Positions 41,393-51,349 of a stretch of DNA of 64,000 nt are shown piece by piece. A program made the translations under genes and the position numbers. Under the pieces are notes generated by a model that searched no databases, had not been told where the DNA came from, and worked only from the letters and a program-made list of their open reading frames with translations. Origin of the DNA: Cytobacillus oceanisediminis (GTDB lineage Bacteria; Bacillota; Bacilli; Bacillales; Cytobacillaceae); NCBI RefSeq assembly GCF_007830235.1, contig NZ_VLKI01000001.1, forward strand, positions 489,790 through 553,789, written 5' to 3'. Every line of letters begins with the position of its first letter. The first letter of the stretch is position 1.

Positions 41393-42400
41393 TTAAATAT
41401 TTTTGATGATCGTCTCCGCATTATAGCCAGACGGATTATTCTGATGCCACTTCCAGGCATGAGCTACAATCTGCTCCAGTTCGTGGTATTGAGGTATCCA
41501 CCCGAGTTCCTTCTTCGCCTTTTCTGACGAAGCAACCAGGATGGCCGGATCGCCGGCACGGCGGGGAGCTGAGACTGCTTTAATATTCTCCCCTGTCACC
41601 TTCAGGCATGCCTTAATCACTTCTTTAACCGAATAACCAGTGCCATTACCAAGATTATAGGTGCTGCTTTCTTCCTTTGCACGCAGTCTTTTAAGTGCAA
41701 GATAATGGGCGTCCGCCAAATCCATAACATGGATATAATCACGGACACAGCTTCCATCGGGTGTAGGATAATCGTTCCCAAAGATGGAGACCTGTTCGCG
41801 CTGTCCCAATGCTATTTGGAGGATGATGGGGATTAAATGGGATTCTGGTGTGTGATCCTCGCCAATTCTTCCCTCGAGATCTGCCCCTGCGGCATTGAAG
41901 TAACGCAAGCAAACAGATTTTAACCCATATGCATCGTCCGCCCATTTTAACATCTTTTCAATCGCAAGCTTTGTTTCGCCATACGGGTTGGTTGGGACAG
42001 TCGGATCCTCTTCTTTAATCGGCACATTCACAGGGTTTCCATAAACGGCTGCGGTTGATGAGAAGACGATTTTTTTCACCTGATGTTCGACCATTTTCTT
42101 CACTAGATGGTAAGTTCCGATCACATTATTCTCATAATATTGCAGCGGTTGTTCTACACTTTCGCCTACAAGCGAATCGGCTGCAAAATGGATGACTGCA
42201 TCAATTTGATGTGTGGTAAATATCTCATTCAGCAAATCCCCGTCTTTTAATTCCCCCTGGTAAAACGCTGCATTCCTCACCGCTTCACGATGGCCTTTTT
42301 TAAGGCTATCAAGAACGATAACTTCTTCACCAAGCCCATTTAAATATAAAACAGTATGGCTTCCTATATACCCTGCACCGCCAGTCACTAGAATGGCCAT
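41393..42400 (-). CDS. galE: UDP-glucose 4-epimerase GalE
   Basis: 335 residues, extended SDR. NAD motif MAILVTGGAGYIGSHTVLYL at the N-terminus, FSSTAAVYGNP (Ser-Thr), catalytic pair YGETKLAIEK (Y-x3-K), and CLRYFNAAGAD substrate segment. Interconverts UDP-glucose and UDP-galactose for wall and exopolysaccharide precursors or galactose use. Monocistronic with its own terminator; no gal or eps genes beside it. Confidence 0.95.
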   Translation of the reverse strand: MAILVTGGAGYIGSHTVLYLNGLGEEVIVLDSLKKGHREAVRNAAFYQGELKDGDLLNEIFTTHQIDAVIHFAADSLVGESVEQPLQYYENNVIGTYHLVKKMVEHQVKKIVFSSTAAVYGNPVNVPIKEEDPTVPTNPYGETKLAIEKMLKWADDAYGLKSVCLRYFNAAGADLEGRIGEDHTPESHLIPIILQIALGQREQVSIFGNDYPTPDGSCVRDYIHVMDLADAHYLALKRLRAKEESSTYNLGNGTGYSVKEVIKACLKVTGENIKAVSAPRRAGDPAILVASSEKAKKELGWIPQYHELEQIVAHAWKWHQNNPSGYNAETIIKNI

Positions 42401-42613
42401 GATCTCCTGCTCCTTTATTTGCCTGAATTTTCAAAAGCGTAGGTTGCCAATTGAAAATCAAAGTGAAATTGTCTCCCGCTTAATAAGTGATTTAGTAATA
42501 TTTACTTCACGATACAGCTACATATGACTGTCTTTATAAACTGCAGCAGGTTGTTTATTTCCCTATTAAACGGATACATTAATGACATACACGTAAAAAG
42601 GAGGCTGGAATAC

Positions 42614-42772
42614 ATGAGCGAAAACACCCCACAGGATGTAAACCGTATCCAGGAGGAAGCACAAAAACAGGATAGCGAGGCCAAAAAGGCGCAGGAAGTT
42701 GTGGATGATGCCGTTTCCAAAATGAGTCCTCAAAGGCAGTATGAAAAAGACAAGGAACAGAATAAGCGGTAA
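42614..42772 (+). CDS. Small charged hypothetical protein
   Basis: 52 residues from ATG 42614 with AAAAAGGAGG upstream; an open frame runs back to 42524 without a site. MSENTPQDVNRIQEEAQKQD, SEAKKAQEVVDDAVSKMSPQ, RQYEKDKEQNKR: a very hydrophilic, probably helical protein with no hydrophobic core, reminiscent of small sporulation- or stress-related proteins. Family not recognised. Its start region and about 70 bp of leader are duplicated as a relic at 51240-51349. Confidence 0.7.
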   Translation: MSENTPQDVNRIQEEAQKQDSEAKKAQEVVDDAVSKMSPQRQYEKDKEQNKR

Positions 42773-42775
42773 TGT

Positions 42776-42817
42776 AAAAAAGCCTTATTCCATCATCCGG
42801 CTGGAATAAGGCTTTTT
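42776..42817. terminator. Bidirectional terminator between the small gene and ywaF
   Basis: AAAAAGCCTTATTCCA/TGGAATAAGGCTTTTT, a perfect 16-bp stem with T runs on both strands. Confidence 0.92.
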
Positions 42818-42822
42818 CTCTG

Positions 42823-43545
42823 CTATTCTCCTTCCCCTTGCAGAATCTTGTTTTCTGCTTTTTGCAAATAATGCATTGGGATATATGTGATATAAAAAAC
42901 AATCAGTGCAGCGATTTCAAGGGTTACATAATACCAAATGCCGCTTCCGAAAAATGATAATAACGTTTTCGTTTCTGTCGGGCTGGCTAAATAAAAGAAA
43001 TTAGTACCTAACAGCTGGTTTAAGAGGAAGATCGGCACAGCAATTGCGTTAAGAGTTAAAAAGCTATTTAGCACAGCTTTCTTTGGAACTCTGTACCCTT
43101 CAAATAGAATGAAATACAAAACAGTTAACGGAATGGCTGAATGATGAAGGAAGTATTTGATGTAGCGGAAGTGAGGGAATTGGTAGATCATATCAGGTGT
43201 AACCATGCTTAAGATGGGAGGAATCGTACCGATAAAGTACAGCAAATAAAATGCTTTTTTATTGCCTCTTAAGAACAGAAACATTGCAATAAAGGTGCTA
43301 AATGAACAAAGCTGGAGCGGAAGATCCGCAACATCCCACTGATTGGTTAAGACCAGCCATAAATGATAAGTTACTTCACAGGCCAGCAGCGTGACAAACA
43401 AAGTCCATTTTATTATTTTCTGGTATGGCCTAAGCGCCAGCCTGTAATACACCAGCCACCAGCAAGTAAAGAAGAAAAGCACTAACGTAACTAGATGCAT
43501 CAACGAAAAAAGCTCAAAGCCCTGCATTCCCGTTACAGAAAACAT
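42823..43545 (-). CDS. ywaF: YwaF-family (TIGR02206) membrane protein
   Basis: 240 residues from ATG 43545 (GGGGTGAT upstream); the frame is open to 43617 but without a site. Six to seven helices: LFSLMHLVTLVLFFFTCWWL, TLFVTLLACEVTYHLWLVLT, QLCSFSTFIAMFLFLRGNKK, IPPILSMVTPDMIYQFPHFR, LTVLYFILFEGYR. The H-x-L-Q-x-C-S pattern (ADLPLQLCSFS) is typical of this family of unknown function. Ends five bases from the shared terminator. Confidence 0.85.
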   Translation of the reverse strand: MFSVTGMQGFELFSLMHLVTLVLFFFTCWWLVYYRLALRPYQKIIKWTLFVTLLACEVTYHLWLVLTNQWDVADLPLQLCSFSTFIAMFLFLRGNKKAFYLLYFIGTIPPILSMVTPDMIYQFPHFRYIKYFLHHSAIPLTVLYFILFEGYRVPKKAVLNSFLTLNAIAVPIFLLNQLLGTNFFYLASPTETKTLLSFFGSGIWYYVTLEIAALIVFYITYIPMHYLQKAENKILQGEGE

Positions 43546-43742
43546 GATGTCATCACCCCTCAATATGCATGGAAGTGTTGTTTTATTCATTGTATTCACG
43601 GGGAGGAAATTTACCACGCCATTTATAAGGTTTAATTCAGTTAAAAACCCTTCCCGGTATTTAAATTTCTGGTCTAAAGCCTTTGTTTTAATTGTCGTTG
43701 TGTTTTCCTGTTAATTATTGCTGGTGCAGATTCGTGTTAAAT

Positions 43743-43773
43743 AAAAAATGAGGGAATGCTCACTCCCCTCACC
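43743..43773 (-). terminator. Terminator of ansAB
   Basis: TGAGGG/CCCTCA stem followed by TTTTTTATTT on the minus strand, about 50 bases after ansB. Confidence 0.85.
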
Positions 43774-43821
43774 TTTTAATAAAGTATTAAATACCTTACC
43801 TTATTATTAATTAAAAACTGT

Positions 43822-45252
43822 TTAGTTTCTATTTAACAAAGCATTGCCAGCTATACCCGGATTTGTCATTTCGTACGGGTTTAAAATCAGTTCAAGCTCC
43901 TCTTCTGTTAGAACGTCATATTGCAGGCAAAGCTCTCTAACCGACTTTCCTTTAAGGATGGCTTCCCTGGCAATCCTTGAAACAACCTCATATCCCAGGT
44001 GCGGGTTAACAGCTGTAATGATGCCTACACTCTTTTCCACATATTCCTTCATCCGATCTTCATTTGCTTCGATTCCTGATAGGCAATAGTCGGTAAAGCT
44101 TCTGAAGGCATTGTTCATGATGCTGATCGACTGAAGCAAATTAAAAACCAGGACAGGCTCCATAACATTCAGTTCAAGCTGTCCTGCTTCGGAGGCAAGA
44201 CAAATCGTCTGATCATTCCCGATTACCTGAAAGGCAGTCTGGTTAATGAGTTCCGGCATAACGGGGTTAATCTTTCCTGGCATGATGGAAGAGCCTGGCT
44301 GACGTGACGGCAGATTAATTTCCCCTAGCCCGGCACGGGGACCTGAAGCCATTAACCGCAAGTCATTGGCTATTTTGGACATATTGATCATACACACCTT
44401 TAATGCTGCTGATACCTCCGTATAGGCATCCGTGTTTTGCGTGGCGTCAACCAGATGTTCAGTCCCGGCAAGCGGCAACCCGCTTATACATGCCAGGTGC
44501 TTTACCACATTTTTAATATAAAGAGGATCAGCATTTAAACCAGTCCCTACAGCTGTTGCCCCCATGTTTACTTCATAGAGGTGCTGGCGTGTTTGTCCAA
44601 TGCGTTTAATATCCCGTTCCAGTACTCGGCTGTAAGCTTCAAATTCTTGGCCCAGGCGAATGGGAACAGCATCCTGAAGATGGGTACGGCCCATTTTTAT
44701 AACAGAATCAAATTCCAGTGCTTTCCTTTTAAATACATGAAACATGTCATTCATCGTATTCAAAAGCTTGTCAAGAAGATTAAGGGCAGATATATGTATG
44801 GCAGTTGGGAACACGTCATTTGTCGATTGAGACATATTGACATGGCTGTTTGGGCTTATCCGGCCATATTCGCCTTTTTCATGGCCAAGCAGTTCAAGCG
44901 AGCGGTTTGCAATGACTTCATTTGCATTCATATTTATAGAAGTGCCTGCCCCCCCCTGAATCGGGTCAACAATAAAAAACTCATGCCATTTTCCTTCAAG
45001 AATTTCGTCGGACGACTGGATGATCGCGTTGCCTATTCCTTCATATAAACGCTTTGTATCCATATTTGCCAGTGCAGCCGCTTTTTTGATCATCGCCAAT
45101 GCCCTAATCATTTCTGTATGAATCCTATATCCGGTAATAGGGAAGTTTTCAACGGCCCGTAAGGTTTGAATGCCATAATACACATCTTTGGGAATTTCCT
45201 TTTCACCAAGGAAATCTTTTTCAATTCTACAAGCTCTCTCGGTCTTAATCAT
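43822..45252 (-). CDS. ansB: Aspartate ammonia-lyase (aspartase)
   Basis: 476 residues, fumarase/aspartase superfamily: region C1 MGRTHLQDAVPIRLGQEFEA, the loop signature GSSIMPGKINPVMPE with the catalytic Ser, and AGTSINMNANEVIANRSLEL. It deaminates L-aspartate to fumarate and ammonia. Follows ansA by 23 bases as in B. subtilis ansAB, so asparagine is degraded in two steps to fumarate. Confidence 0.95.
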   Translation of the reverse strand: MIKTERACRIEKDFLGEKEIPKDVYYGIQTLRAVENFPITGYRIHTEMIRALAMIKKAAALANMDTKRLYEGIGNAIIQSSDEILEGKWHEFFIVDPIQGGAGTSINMNANEVIANRSLELLGHEKGEYGRISPNSHVNMSQSTNDVFPTAIHISALNLLDKLLNTMNDMFHVFKRKALEFDSVIKMGRTHLQDAVPIRLGQEFEAYSRVLERDIKRIGQTRQHLYEVNMGATAVGTGLNADPLYIKNVVKHLACISGLPLAGTEHLVDATQNTDAYTEVSAALKVCMINMSKIANDLRLMASGPRAGLGEINLPSRQPGSSIMPGKINPVMPELINQTAFQVIGNDQTICLASEAGQLELNVMEPVLVFNLLQSISIMNNAFRSFTDYCLSGIEANEDRMKEYVEKSVGIITAVNPHLGYEVVSRIAREAILKGKSVRELCLQYDVLTEEELELILNPYEMTNPGIAGNALLNRN

Positions 45253-45275
45253 TTCCTTATTCTCCTCTGGAATCT

Positions 45276-46265
45276 TTAGATTGTAATATCATTTGCAATT
45301 GGTGTTTCCATCAATTCCTTAACCCTTTTCAAATCATGTGTCTTGCCCAGCACCCACATCAATTTTGGAACAATCGCTTCCGTATTCATATTCCTGGAAC
45401 GAATAATCGTATTCTGATTCACTTTCCTCCCAACTTCATAGATTTCCATGTCCTCTCCTTCTTCTAAACATTGGGTAGTCACAACAACAGATATGCCGCT
45501 TTCCGTGAGCTCATTCAGTTTCTCCAAAATATTTCTTCCGTGAAAAGGGATTCCGCCGCTGCCATAGCTTTCAACTACAATGCCCTGACAGTGTTCTTTC
45601 AGGAAATCAAAGTATTCCGGCTTAATGCCCGGGAATAGCTTAACTAAAGATACATCCGTACAAAGGGAGGTATCAAGCTTAATTTCTTTTTTCTTTTCTG
45701 TTTGTAATGGATTACTGTATTCAATTTTATTTCCGTAAATGGAAGCTACATAGGGATAATTGATGCTTTCAAATGAATCATAGCTTTTTGTTCTCAATTT
45801 AATGGCCCTTGTCCCCTGTATGACTCGCCCATCAAACACGATAAATACTCCGCCTATCTTCTCACAGGCGAATCGAACGGCATCACTTATATTTTTTTTC
45901 GCATCTGTTTTCTGGAATGAAATGGGAATTTGAGACCCTGTGATGACAACAGGCTTGTCCAGGCTTTGCAGCATATAGGAAATGGCAGCAGAGCTGTAAG
46001 CCATTGTATCTGTGCCATGGGTAATCACAAAGCCATCGTAGTTGTCATAATTCTCATAAATAGCTTTTGCTATTATTCCCCAATATTCCGGCTGCATATT
46101 TGTGCTATCAATATTCATCAAGGGCTTGGTTTCGATATGATAGAGAGTATTTAATCCCGGCAGGTAACTTAAGATTTCATCGGCTTCCAATTCAGGTACC
46201 AGTCCGTTATCCCCTTCCAATGAAGCGATTGTTCCACCGGTTGTCAGCAGCATTAATTTTTTCAA
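45276..46265 (-). CDS. ansA: L-asparaginase, type I
   Basis: 329 residues, starting at TTG 46265 (GGTGG upstream; relatives begin [15 protein letters not shown]). Active-site Thr motifs: [11 protein letters not shown] at 8-18 and [20 protein letters not shown] near 84-103, plus Lys in the [14 protein letters not shown] region. No signal peptide, so cytoplasmic. Hydrolyses asparagine to aspartate and ammonia. First gene of the ansAB operon, divergent from ansR. Confidence 0.95.
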   Translation of the reverse strand: MKKLMLLTTGGTIASLEGDNGLVPELEADEILSYLPGLNTLYHIETKPLMNIDSTNMQPEYWGIIAKAIYENYDNYDGFVITHGTDTMAYSSAAISYMLQSLDKPVVITGSQIPISFQKTDAKKNISDAVRFACEKIGGVFIVFDGRVIQGTRAIKLRTKSYDSFESINYPYVASIYGNKIEYSNPLQTEKKKEIKLDTSLCTDVSLVKLFPGIKPEYFDFLKEHCQGIVVESYGSGGIPFHGRNILEKLNELTESGISVVVTTQCLEEGEDMEIYEVGRKVNQNTIIRSRNMNTEAIVPKLMWVLGKTHDLKRVKELMETPIANDITI

Positions 46266-46340
46266 AACGGGGTTCCACCTTCCATCCTGTTAAAGGATCA
46301 GTTACTTTTAAATAAAGGAATGAAGACTTTTAGATTTTTA

Positions 46341-46418
46341 TACGCGAATCGCGTACTATGGAAGTAATTATATGGAGGAAACAAGAAGAAATCAAGAAAA
46401 TATTATTCATTTCGCGTA
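46341..46418. promoter_or_regulatory. Divergent ansAB/ansR control region with AnsR-type operators
   Basis: ansA promoter on the minus strand: TTGATT (46390-46395), 17 bp, TATAAT (46367-46372). A 15-bp palindrome TACGCGA-A-TCGCGTA (46341-46355) lies just downstream, over the first transcribed bases. A second half-site TCGCGTA (46412-46418) overlaps the -35 position of the ansR promoter, whose -10 is TATACT (46440-46445). Confidence 0.75.
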
Positions 46419-46467
46419 CATTTTTCTATTTTATGATGGTATACTGAAATGAAAGGAGAGTAGAGTT

Positions 46468-46875
46468 ATGATTTTAAATAGATTAACAAAATTAAGAAAG
46501 AGCAACAACTGGTCCTTGCAGGAAACAGCTGACCTTCTTGGCATAGCCAAAAGTACATATGCAGGGTACGAATCAGGGCACCGCAGACCTTCATTAGAAG
46601 CAATTAAATTAATGGCAGACCTATTTCAAACCTCAACCGATTACATTCTTGGCAGAGTTGAAGATCCTAAATTTCAGCCAGCCTTTGAGAAAACCGCTAT
46701 CGAATTGGCAGACTGTCTGTTTGTAGATTTGTCGGTAGATGGGAGTACTCTTTCCCAGGAAGAAATCGAGTACGTGATTGCATTTATAAGGGCAAAACGT
46801 GAGTTAGGACAGCGCAAGGAACAGGGCAAAAATTCAGTTGGTGAATCAAGTTATTTAAATGAAAAGACAAATTAA
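46468..46875 (+). CDS. ansR: XRE-family repressor AnsR
   Basis: 135 residues (B. subtilis AnsR 116). Helix-turn-helix Xre domain at 5-60: LTKLRKSNNWSLQETADLLG, IAKSTYAGYESGHRRPSLEA, then an acidic C-terminal region. AGGAGAG precedes the ATG. By position it represses the divergent ansAB operon in the absence of asparagine and probably itself. Confidence 0.9.
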   Translation: MILNRLTKLRKSNNWSLQETADLLGIAKSTYAGYESGHRRPSLEAIKLMADLFQTSTDYILGRVEDPKFQPAFEKTAIELADCLFVDLSVDGSTLSQEEIEYVIAFIRAKRELGQRKEQGKNSVGESSYLNEKTN

Positions 46876-47036
46876 TTAGAGGTATTAATTATCTTAAAGA
46901 CAGTTTTAGTGAATGATCAGAAAAGGTTATTGGAAAAATCCAGCTGCCTCTTTTGTAGAATGCAGCCGGAATAATCAAGATGAAGGAATTTCACATGATA
47001 AGGAGCATAGTTGTAAAAAAACCACTATGCAAATGT

Positions 47037-48281
47037 TTAGCTTTTTCCTAAGCCTTCCTTCAATAGCATTAAATCAAGATAGAGCTGGCATTTTTGATTA
47101 AAATCCGAAAAATTGATCGTTGTAAGTTCGGTTATTTGCTTAATCCTATAGTTTAACGTATTAGGGTGAATAAACATTTGTTCAGCAGTCGGCTTTAATT
47201 TGCAGTTATTAACCAAAAAATATTCCAGTGTTTTGAGAAGCTCCGTTTGGCTTTCCTGATCCTTTTCTTTTAAAATCTGCAAATTTTTATTTACATATTG
47301 ATTTTTCTTGTTTTTCTCGTTAATGATATCCAAGTACCGGATGATCCCCAGCTTTTCATATTCATAAGGTATATTTTCCTGGGTTCCCAGCCTTTCTGTT
47401 AGTTCCACAACTTCAAGTGCTTCTTTATAGCTTTTATTAAAAGATAAAAGCTGCTGATATTCATTGCCAATGCCGATATAGATCTGGGAATATCGATTTG
47501 TGTCAAAATTAGTTAATAGGTTTTCTACAATCTGTAAAGAAGCAGCTGCAGGAGAGTACTGGGTAGAGTAGCAGCCTACAGCAATAATGATATTGGAACG
47601 ATCGATTAACACGTGACTTGTATTATCCTTCAAGTTTAGATAAGACCTTATTGTTTCTTTTAATTCCTCTACCAGCTCATCCTCTGCATTTATGACATTC
47701 ACAACCATAATGCAAAATATTGAGGGCAGGACGATGTTTAACTGGTTGGCTTCCCATCTAAAATCCTTTTCATTTGTATAACGATTATTGATCGCATTTC
47801 TGAATAAATTTTCAATCTCTATATCTTTTTGATGAATGATTTTCGTTTTTTTATGGATGATTTTTCCTACGTGAATGGAGGCTTCATATAAAAACTCCAT
47901 CTCTTCATCCGTTAGGTTATCATTTATTTCCTGAACCCAGATATAGCCCATAATGGTCTCTTTGTACCTTGTACTGACAACCACCCGCTGGTTCAGGCCA
48001 ATTTCTTTCATATCGTTGATTCTAAATGGAACCGGGATTGTTTTAAGCTGATCAATAATTCCTGTTTCCACAAACGCTTCAAATATATGTAATGGACATT
48101 TTTTTGAAAAAATGGTTTCCTGATTCGCTTTATCAAATTGATCAATATAGTAAGAGTTGTAAGCTAATAGGAAGAAATGATCATTTTCCAAAATGACCGG
48201 TTTTTTTAACGTATAGCTGATCAAATCGATTATTTTATCCAAATCCGATAAAGTAAGGATTTGCTCCAATTGCTCCTTCAT
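47037..48281 (-). CDS. putR: PucR-family regulator of proline use (PutR-like)
   Basis: 414 residues from ATG 48281 (GGCAGGAGGC upstream; frame open to 48323). Central GGDEF-like CdaR region (FCIMVVNVINAEDELVEELK ... YSQIYIGIGNEYQQLLSFNK SYKEALEVVEL) and C-terminal PucR helix-turn-helix: LEYFLVNNCKLKPTAEQMFI, HPNTLNYRIKQITELTTINF. Immediately downstream of the proline dehydrogenase/P5C dehydrogenase genes, as putR is next to putBCP in B. subtilis; expected activator responding to proline. Confidence 0.88.
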   Translation of the reverse strand: MKEQLEQILTLSDLDKIIDLISYTLKKPVILENDHFFLLAYNSYYIDQFDKANQETIFSKKCPLHIFEAFVETGIIDQLKTIPVPFRINDMKEIGLNQRVVVSTRYKETIMGYIWVQEINDNLTDEEMEFLYEASIHVGKIIHKKTKIIHQKDIEIENLFRNAINNRYTNEKDFRWEANQLNIVLPSIFCIMVVNVINAEDELVEELKETIRSYLNLKDNTSHVLIDRSNIIIAVGCYSTQYSPAAASLQIVENLLTNFDTNRYSQIYIGIGNEYQQLLSFNKSYKEALEVVELTERLGTQENIPYEYEKLGIIRYLDIINEKNKKNQYVNKNLQILKEKDQESQTELLKTLEYFLVNNCKLKPTAEQMFIHPNTLNYRIKQITELTTINFSDFNQKCQLYLDLMLLKEGLGKS

Positions 48282-48394
48282 TTTCGTGCCTCCTGCCTTG
48301 TTTCCCCTTATCATACTTATCAATTTGAAGAATGTATAGTATTTTTCCTAATCCCAAATATTGCCTGACCATTTGCTTAATACAACGCGAAAAC

Positions 48395-48420
48395 AGTGGA
48401 TACCAACTATGATATCCACT
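48395..48420 (-). terminator. Hairpin between the P5C dehydrogenase gene and putR
   Basis: AGTGGATA/TATCCACT stem followed by GTTTTCG on the minus strand; weak T run. Confidence 0.6.
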
Positions 48421-48453
48421 GAGTCCTGGCATTACTATATGATTTTTTATATG

Positions 48454-50007
48454 TTAAAGCATTTCACTAATGGTTTTTGCCTGCATATGGAGTGCCAAAT
48501 AGTCTGGTCCGCCGGCTTTTGAATCTGTTCCAGACATTTTAAATCCTCCGAATGGATGATATCCAACGATCGCTCCTGTACATGTCCGGTTAATATATAG
48601 ATTTCCTACATGAAATTCCCGTTTTGCCCTTTCGATTAGCTGTCTGTTATTGGTGATGACGGCTCCTGTTAAACCGTATTCCGTGTTATTGGCAATCTTG
48701 AGCGCTTCATCGAAGCTTTCAGCCTTTGAAAACCCAACCACAGGGCCGAAAATTTCTTCCTGCATCACTCGTGAATTTGGATCCAAATCTGCGAAGATCG
48801 TTGGTTCAATAAAGTAGCCTTTTGAATTGTCGCCTTTTCCGCCGCTTACCAATCGGCCCTCTTCCTTGCCAACCTCAATGTATCCCATAATTTTTTCGAA
48901 TGACCCCTGATCAATAACAGGTCCCATATACGTATCATGGTTCTCGGGATTTCCGACGATTTTTTGCTCCGTAATCTCTGCTACACGTTCCAGCACCTGA
49001 TCATATACATCAGCATGAACAACTGCCCTGGAACCTGCAGAACACTTTTGGCCTGAAAAACCGAATGCAGAAGCAAATATGGATTGGGCTGCCAGTTCAA
49101 TATCACAATCCTTGTCAACGACGACCGTATCCTTTCCGCCCATTTCTGCAATGACACGCTTTAAATGCTGTTGTCCTGGCTGAATTTTTGCTGCACGTTC
49201 AAAAATGCGTGTTCCTACTTCACGGGATCCTGTAAAGGTGATAATACTTGTTTTCGGATGATCAACTAAGTAATCTCCAACCTCAGCTCCGCTGCCTGGA
49301 ACAAAATTCACTACACCTTTTGGCAGGCCTGCCTGTTCCAAAATATCCACAAATAATGCGGCAATAATTGGTGTTGCACTGGCCGGTTTCAGCACAACGG
49401 TGTTACCAGTCACGATTGGCGCTACAGTAGTCCCTGCCATGATGGCAAATAAAAAGTTCCAAGGCGGAATGACGACAGTAACCCCTGTTGGCGTGTAAAT
49501 ATATTTATTGCTTTCCCCTTCACGGCTGTTTACTGGTTTTCCGTTTGCCAGTTCAATCATCTGGCGAGCGTAATATTCCAGGAAATCAATGGCCTCTGCG
49601 GTATCAGCATCTGCTTCATTCCAAGGCTTCCCTGCTTCTTTTACTAATAGAGCAGAGAAAAAGTGCTTTTTACGGCGAATCATCGCAGCTGCCCTAAATA
49701 GAATATTCGCTCTCTCCTCCGGATTCCAATATCTCCAATCCTCAAAAGCATCAGCCGCTGCTTGAATCGCCATTTCTGCATGTTCTTTGTTTGCTTTTGA
49801 AACCGAACCAACCACTTCTTCCTTGTTTGCCGGATTTGAGGAAACAATTTTTTCTTCCGTCGTAATTCTTTCCCCGTTGATGACAAGCGGATACTCCCTG
49901 CCCATTATTTCGTTCACTTCTGCTAGTGCCTGTTGAAAGGCTTCCTTGTTTGCTTCATTTGTAAAATCAGTAAATGGTTCATGTTTGTAAGGTATTGTCA
50001 TTTTCAT
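48454..50007 (-). CDS. putC: 1-pyrroline-5-carboxylate dehydrogenase
   Basis: 517 residues (alternative ATG two codons later), aldehyde dehydrogenase superfamily, RocA/PutC branch: catalytic Cys in [16 protein letters not shown], Glu in [53 protein letters not shown] at the C-terminus. Oxidises glutamate-5-semialdehyde to glutamate with NAD. It lies 17 bases after the disrupted proline dehydrogenase gene, so the pathway may now be fed only by ornithine or arginine breakdown. rocA would be an equally valid name. Confidence 0.93.
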   Translation of the reverse strand: MKMTIPYKHEPFTDFTNEANKEAFQQALAEVNEIMGREYPLVINGERITTEEKIVSSNPANKEEVVGSVSKANKEHAEMAIQAAADAFEDWRYWNPEERANILFRAAAMIRRKKHFFSALLVKEAGKPWNEADADTAEAIDFLEYYARQMIELANGKPVNSREGESNKYIYTPTGVTVVIPPWNFLFAIMAGTTVAPIVTGNTVVLKPASATPIIAALFVDILEQAGLPKGVVNFVPGSGAEVGDYLVDHPKTSIITFTGSREVGTRIFERAAKIQPGQQHLKRVIAEMGGKDTVVVDKDCDIELAAQSIFASAFGFSGQKCSAGSRAVVHADVYDQVLERVAEITEQKIVGNPENHDTYMGPVIDQGSFEKIMGYIEVGKEEGRLVSGGKGDNSKGYFIEPTIFADLDPNSRVMQEEIFGPVVGFSKAESFDEALKIANNTEYGLTGAVITNNRQLIERAKREFHVGNLYINRTCTGAIVGYHPFGGFKMSGTDSKAGGPDYLALHMQAKTISEML

Positions 50008-50024
50008 CTATCCCTTCTATTAAT

Positions 50025-50963
50025 CTATTTTATTGCCATCCCTTTTTGAGCAAATGCTATATTAGCCGGACGTTCAGCAAGTCTTCTCATAAAGAATCCA
50101 TACCAATCACTTCCATAAGGGACATACACTCGAGTTTTATAACCTTCTTTCACTAACTCCTGTTGTGTTGTTGTTCTCATTCCATAAAGCATTTGAAATT
50201 CAAAAGAGTCCAAGCTGATGTTATGGTCTTTTACAAGCTGTTTGGTGTGGTCAATCATATTATCATCATGTGTAGCAATTGCTGTATAATGCCCATTTAA
50301 TAGCTGGGTTTTGATAAGCCTTTTATAATTTTCATCCACATCCGTTTTTTCCGGAAAAGCAACATCAGGCAATTCCTGATAAGCCCCTTTTACCAAACGC
50401 AAAAATGGCTGATAGGGATGTAAATCATTCAAGTCATTTTCCGTCCGGTATAAATAGGCTTGAAGGACCGTGCTAACATAGGAGTAGCGTTTTTTGAAAT
50501 CTTTAAAAATATCAAGCGTTTTTTGACAGCGCTGCTCATCTTCCATATCAATGGTAACCATGATCTTCTGCTTTTCGGCTGCATCCAGGATTCTTGCCAG
50601 ATTTTCATAAACAAGCTGGGCATCTATGTCTAAACCTAATGATGTAAGCTTCAATGAAACCTGTATCCAAGCTTCCGGATGCGATCATTTCAATCGTCCG
50701 GATGCGATCATTTCAATCGTCCGGATACACTCATCTGTTCGTTCTCTGGCGACAGCTGCATTTGTTACAAACTCGCCTAAATGATCAACCGTAACAGCCA
50801 ATCCTTGTTCATTAAGTGTCCGGATGAATGGAATGGAGCTTGGGAAGTCCGTTCCACCAATAATTTTACCGGCAGCAATATTGCCTCCCCAGTTTTGGGC
50901 TGCACGATTTAGTGCCTTGTTTTTCGATAAATATAAAAAAAACGATCTGGAACTTATATTCAT
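50025..50963 (-). pseudogene. putB: Proline dehydrogenase, interrupted by TGA in a 23-bp tandem duplication
   Basis: N-terminal part (ATG 50963): FFLYLSKNKALNRAAQNWGG, GLAVTVDHLGEFVTNAAVAR, ECIRTIEMIAS. An in-frame TGA at 50685-50687 follows; then the same frame gives EAWIQVSLKLTSLGLDIDAQ, TIDMEDEQRCQKTLDIF, FLRLVKGAYQE, IATHDDNMIDH, FEFQMLYGMR, YVPYGSDWYGFFMRRLAERP, covering the FAD/proline-binding barrel. The stop lies in 2.3 copies of a 23-bp direct repeat (50674-50726). Without readthrough, or restart at 50654, no active PutB is made. Confidence 0.88.
50674..50726. repeat. 23-bp tandem duplication inside putB
   Basis: Two perfect copies (50674-50696, 50697-50719) of a unit starting TCCGGATGCGATCATTTC, plus seven bases of a third. 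Confidence 0.95.
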
Positions 50964-51031
50964 TCATAACACCCCCAATGGTTATAGCAGCTATCCACCA
51001 CCCAAATTATCTTAATCCAGCAGGCTAATAT

Positions 51032-51057
51032 CAAAGATGCAACGGATCACATCTTTG
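51032..51057 (-). promoter_or_regulatory. Inverted repeat upstream of putB
   Basis: CAAAGATG - 10 bp - CATCTTTG, 69 bases before the putB ATG. A candidate activator (PutR) site or leader hairpin; no T run follows. Confidence 0.5.
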
Positions 51058-51239
51058 TTTTCTATCATAGTTAGTATTCTACATTTCTGAATAGTCTGTA
51101 ACAATGTATAAAAAAAACAAATATTTCATTGTTTTTTGTGTTAGAAACACAACAGGAAATTTCACTGCAAAAATCATAGAGGATGCCCAAAAAGCTATAC
51201 CTGGGGCCCCCCCTCACTTTGAAACTTAAGCTTCTTTTT

Positions 51240-51349
51240 ATCCTTTTTTTAACGAATATATTAATAACATTCATGTAAAAAGGAAGCTGGGAAACATGAA
51301 TGAAAACACACAACAGGATATAAACCGTATTCAGTGGAAAATTCTTTAA
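51240..51349 (+). pseudogene. Truncated duplicate of the 42614 small gene and its leader
   Basis: ATG 51296 opens MNENTQQDINRIQWKIL then TAA, matching the first 13 residues of MSENTPQDVNRIQEEAQ. The leader also matches (ATATTAATAACATTCATGTAAA against ACATTAATGACATACACGTAAA, read in parts), including the ribosome site. Similarity ends abruptly after CGTATTCAG. Confidence 0.8.

Noticed and set aside
42502..42902. Minus-strand frames over the 42614 small gene
   Set aside because: The plus-strand frame has a strong ribosome site, a terminator and a duplicated homologous relic; the minus frames have none of these.
50685..50687. TGA in putB as a selenocysteine codon
   Set aside because: It falls in a fresh tandem duplication, proline dehydrogenases have no selenocysteine, and no SECIS-like hairpin follows.
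51071..51313. 80-codon minus-strand frame MCVFIHVSQL...
   Set aside because: Covers the leader of the duplicated small gene and the putB upstream region; no ribosome site or family resemblance.
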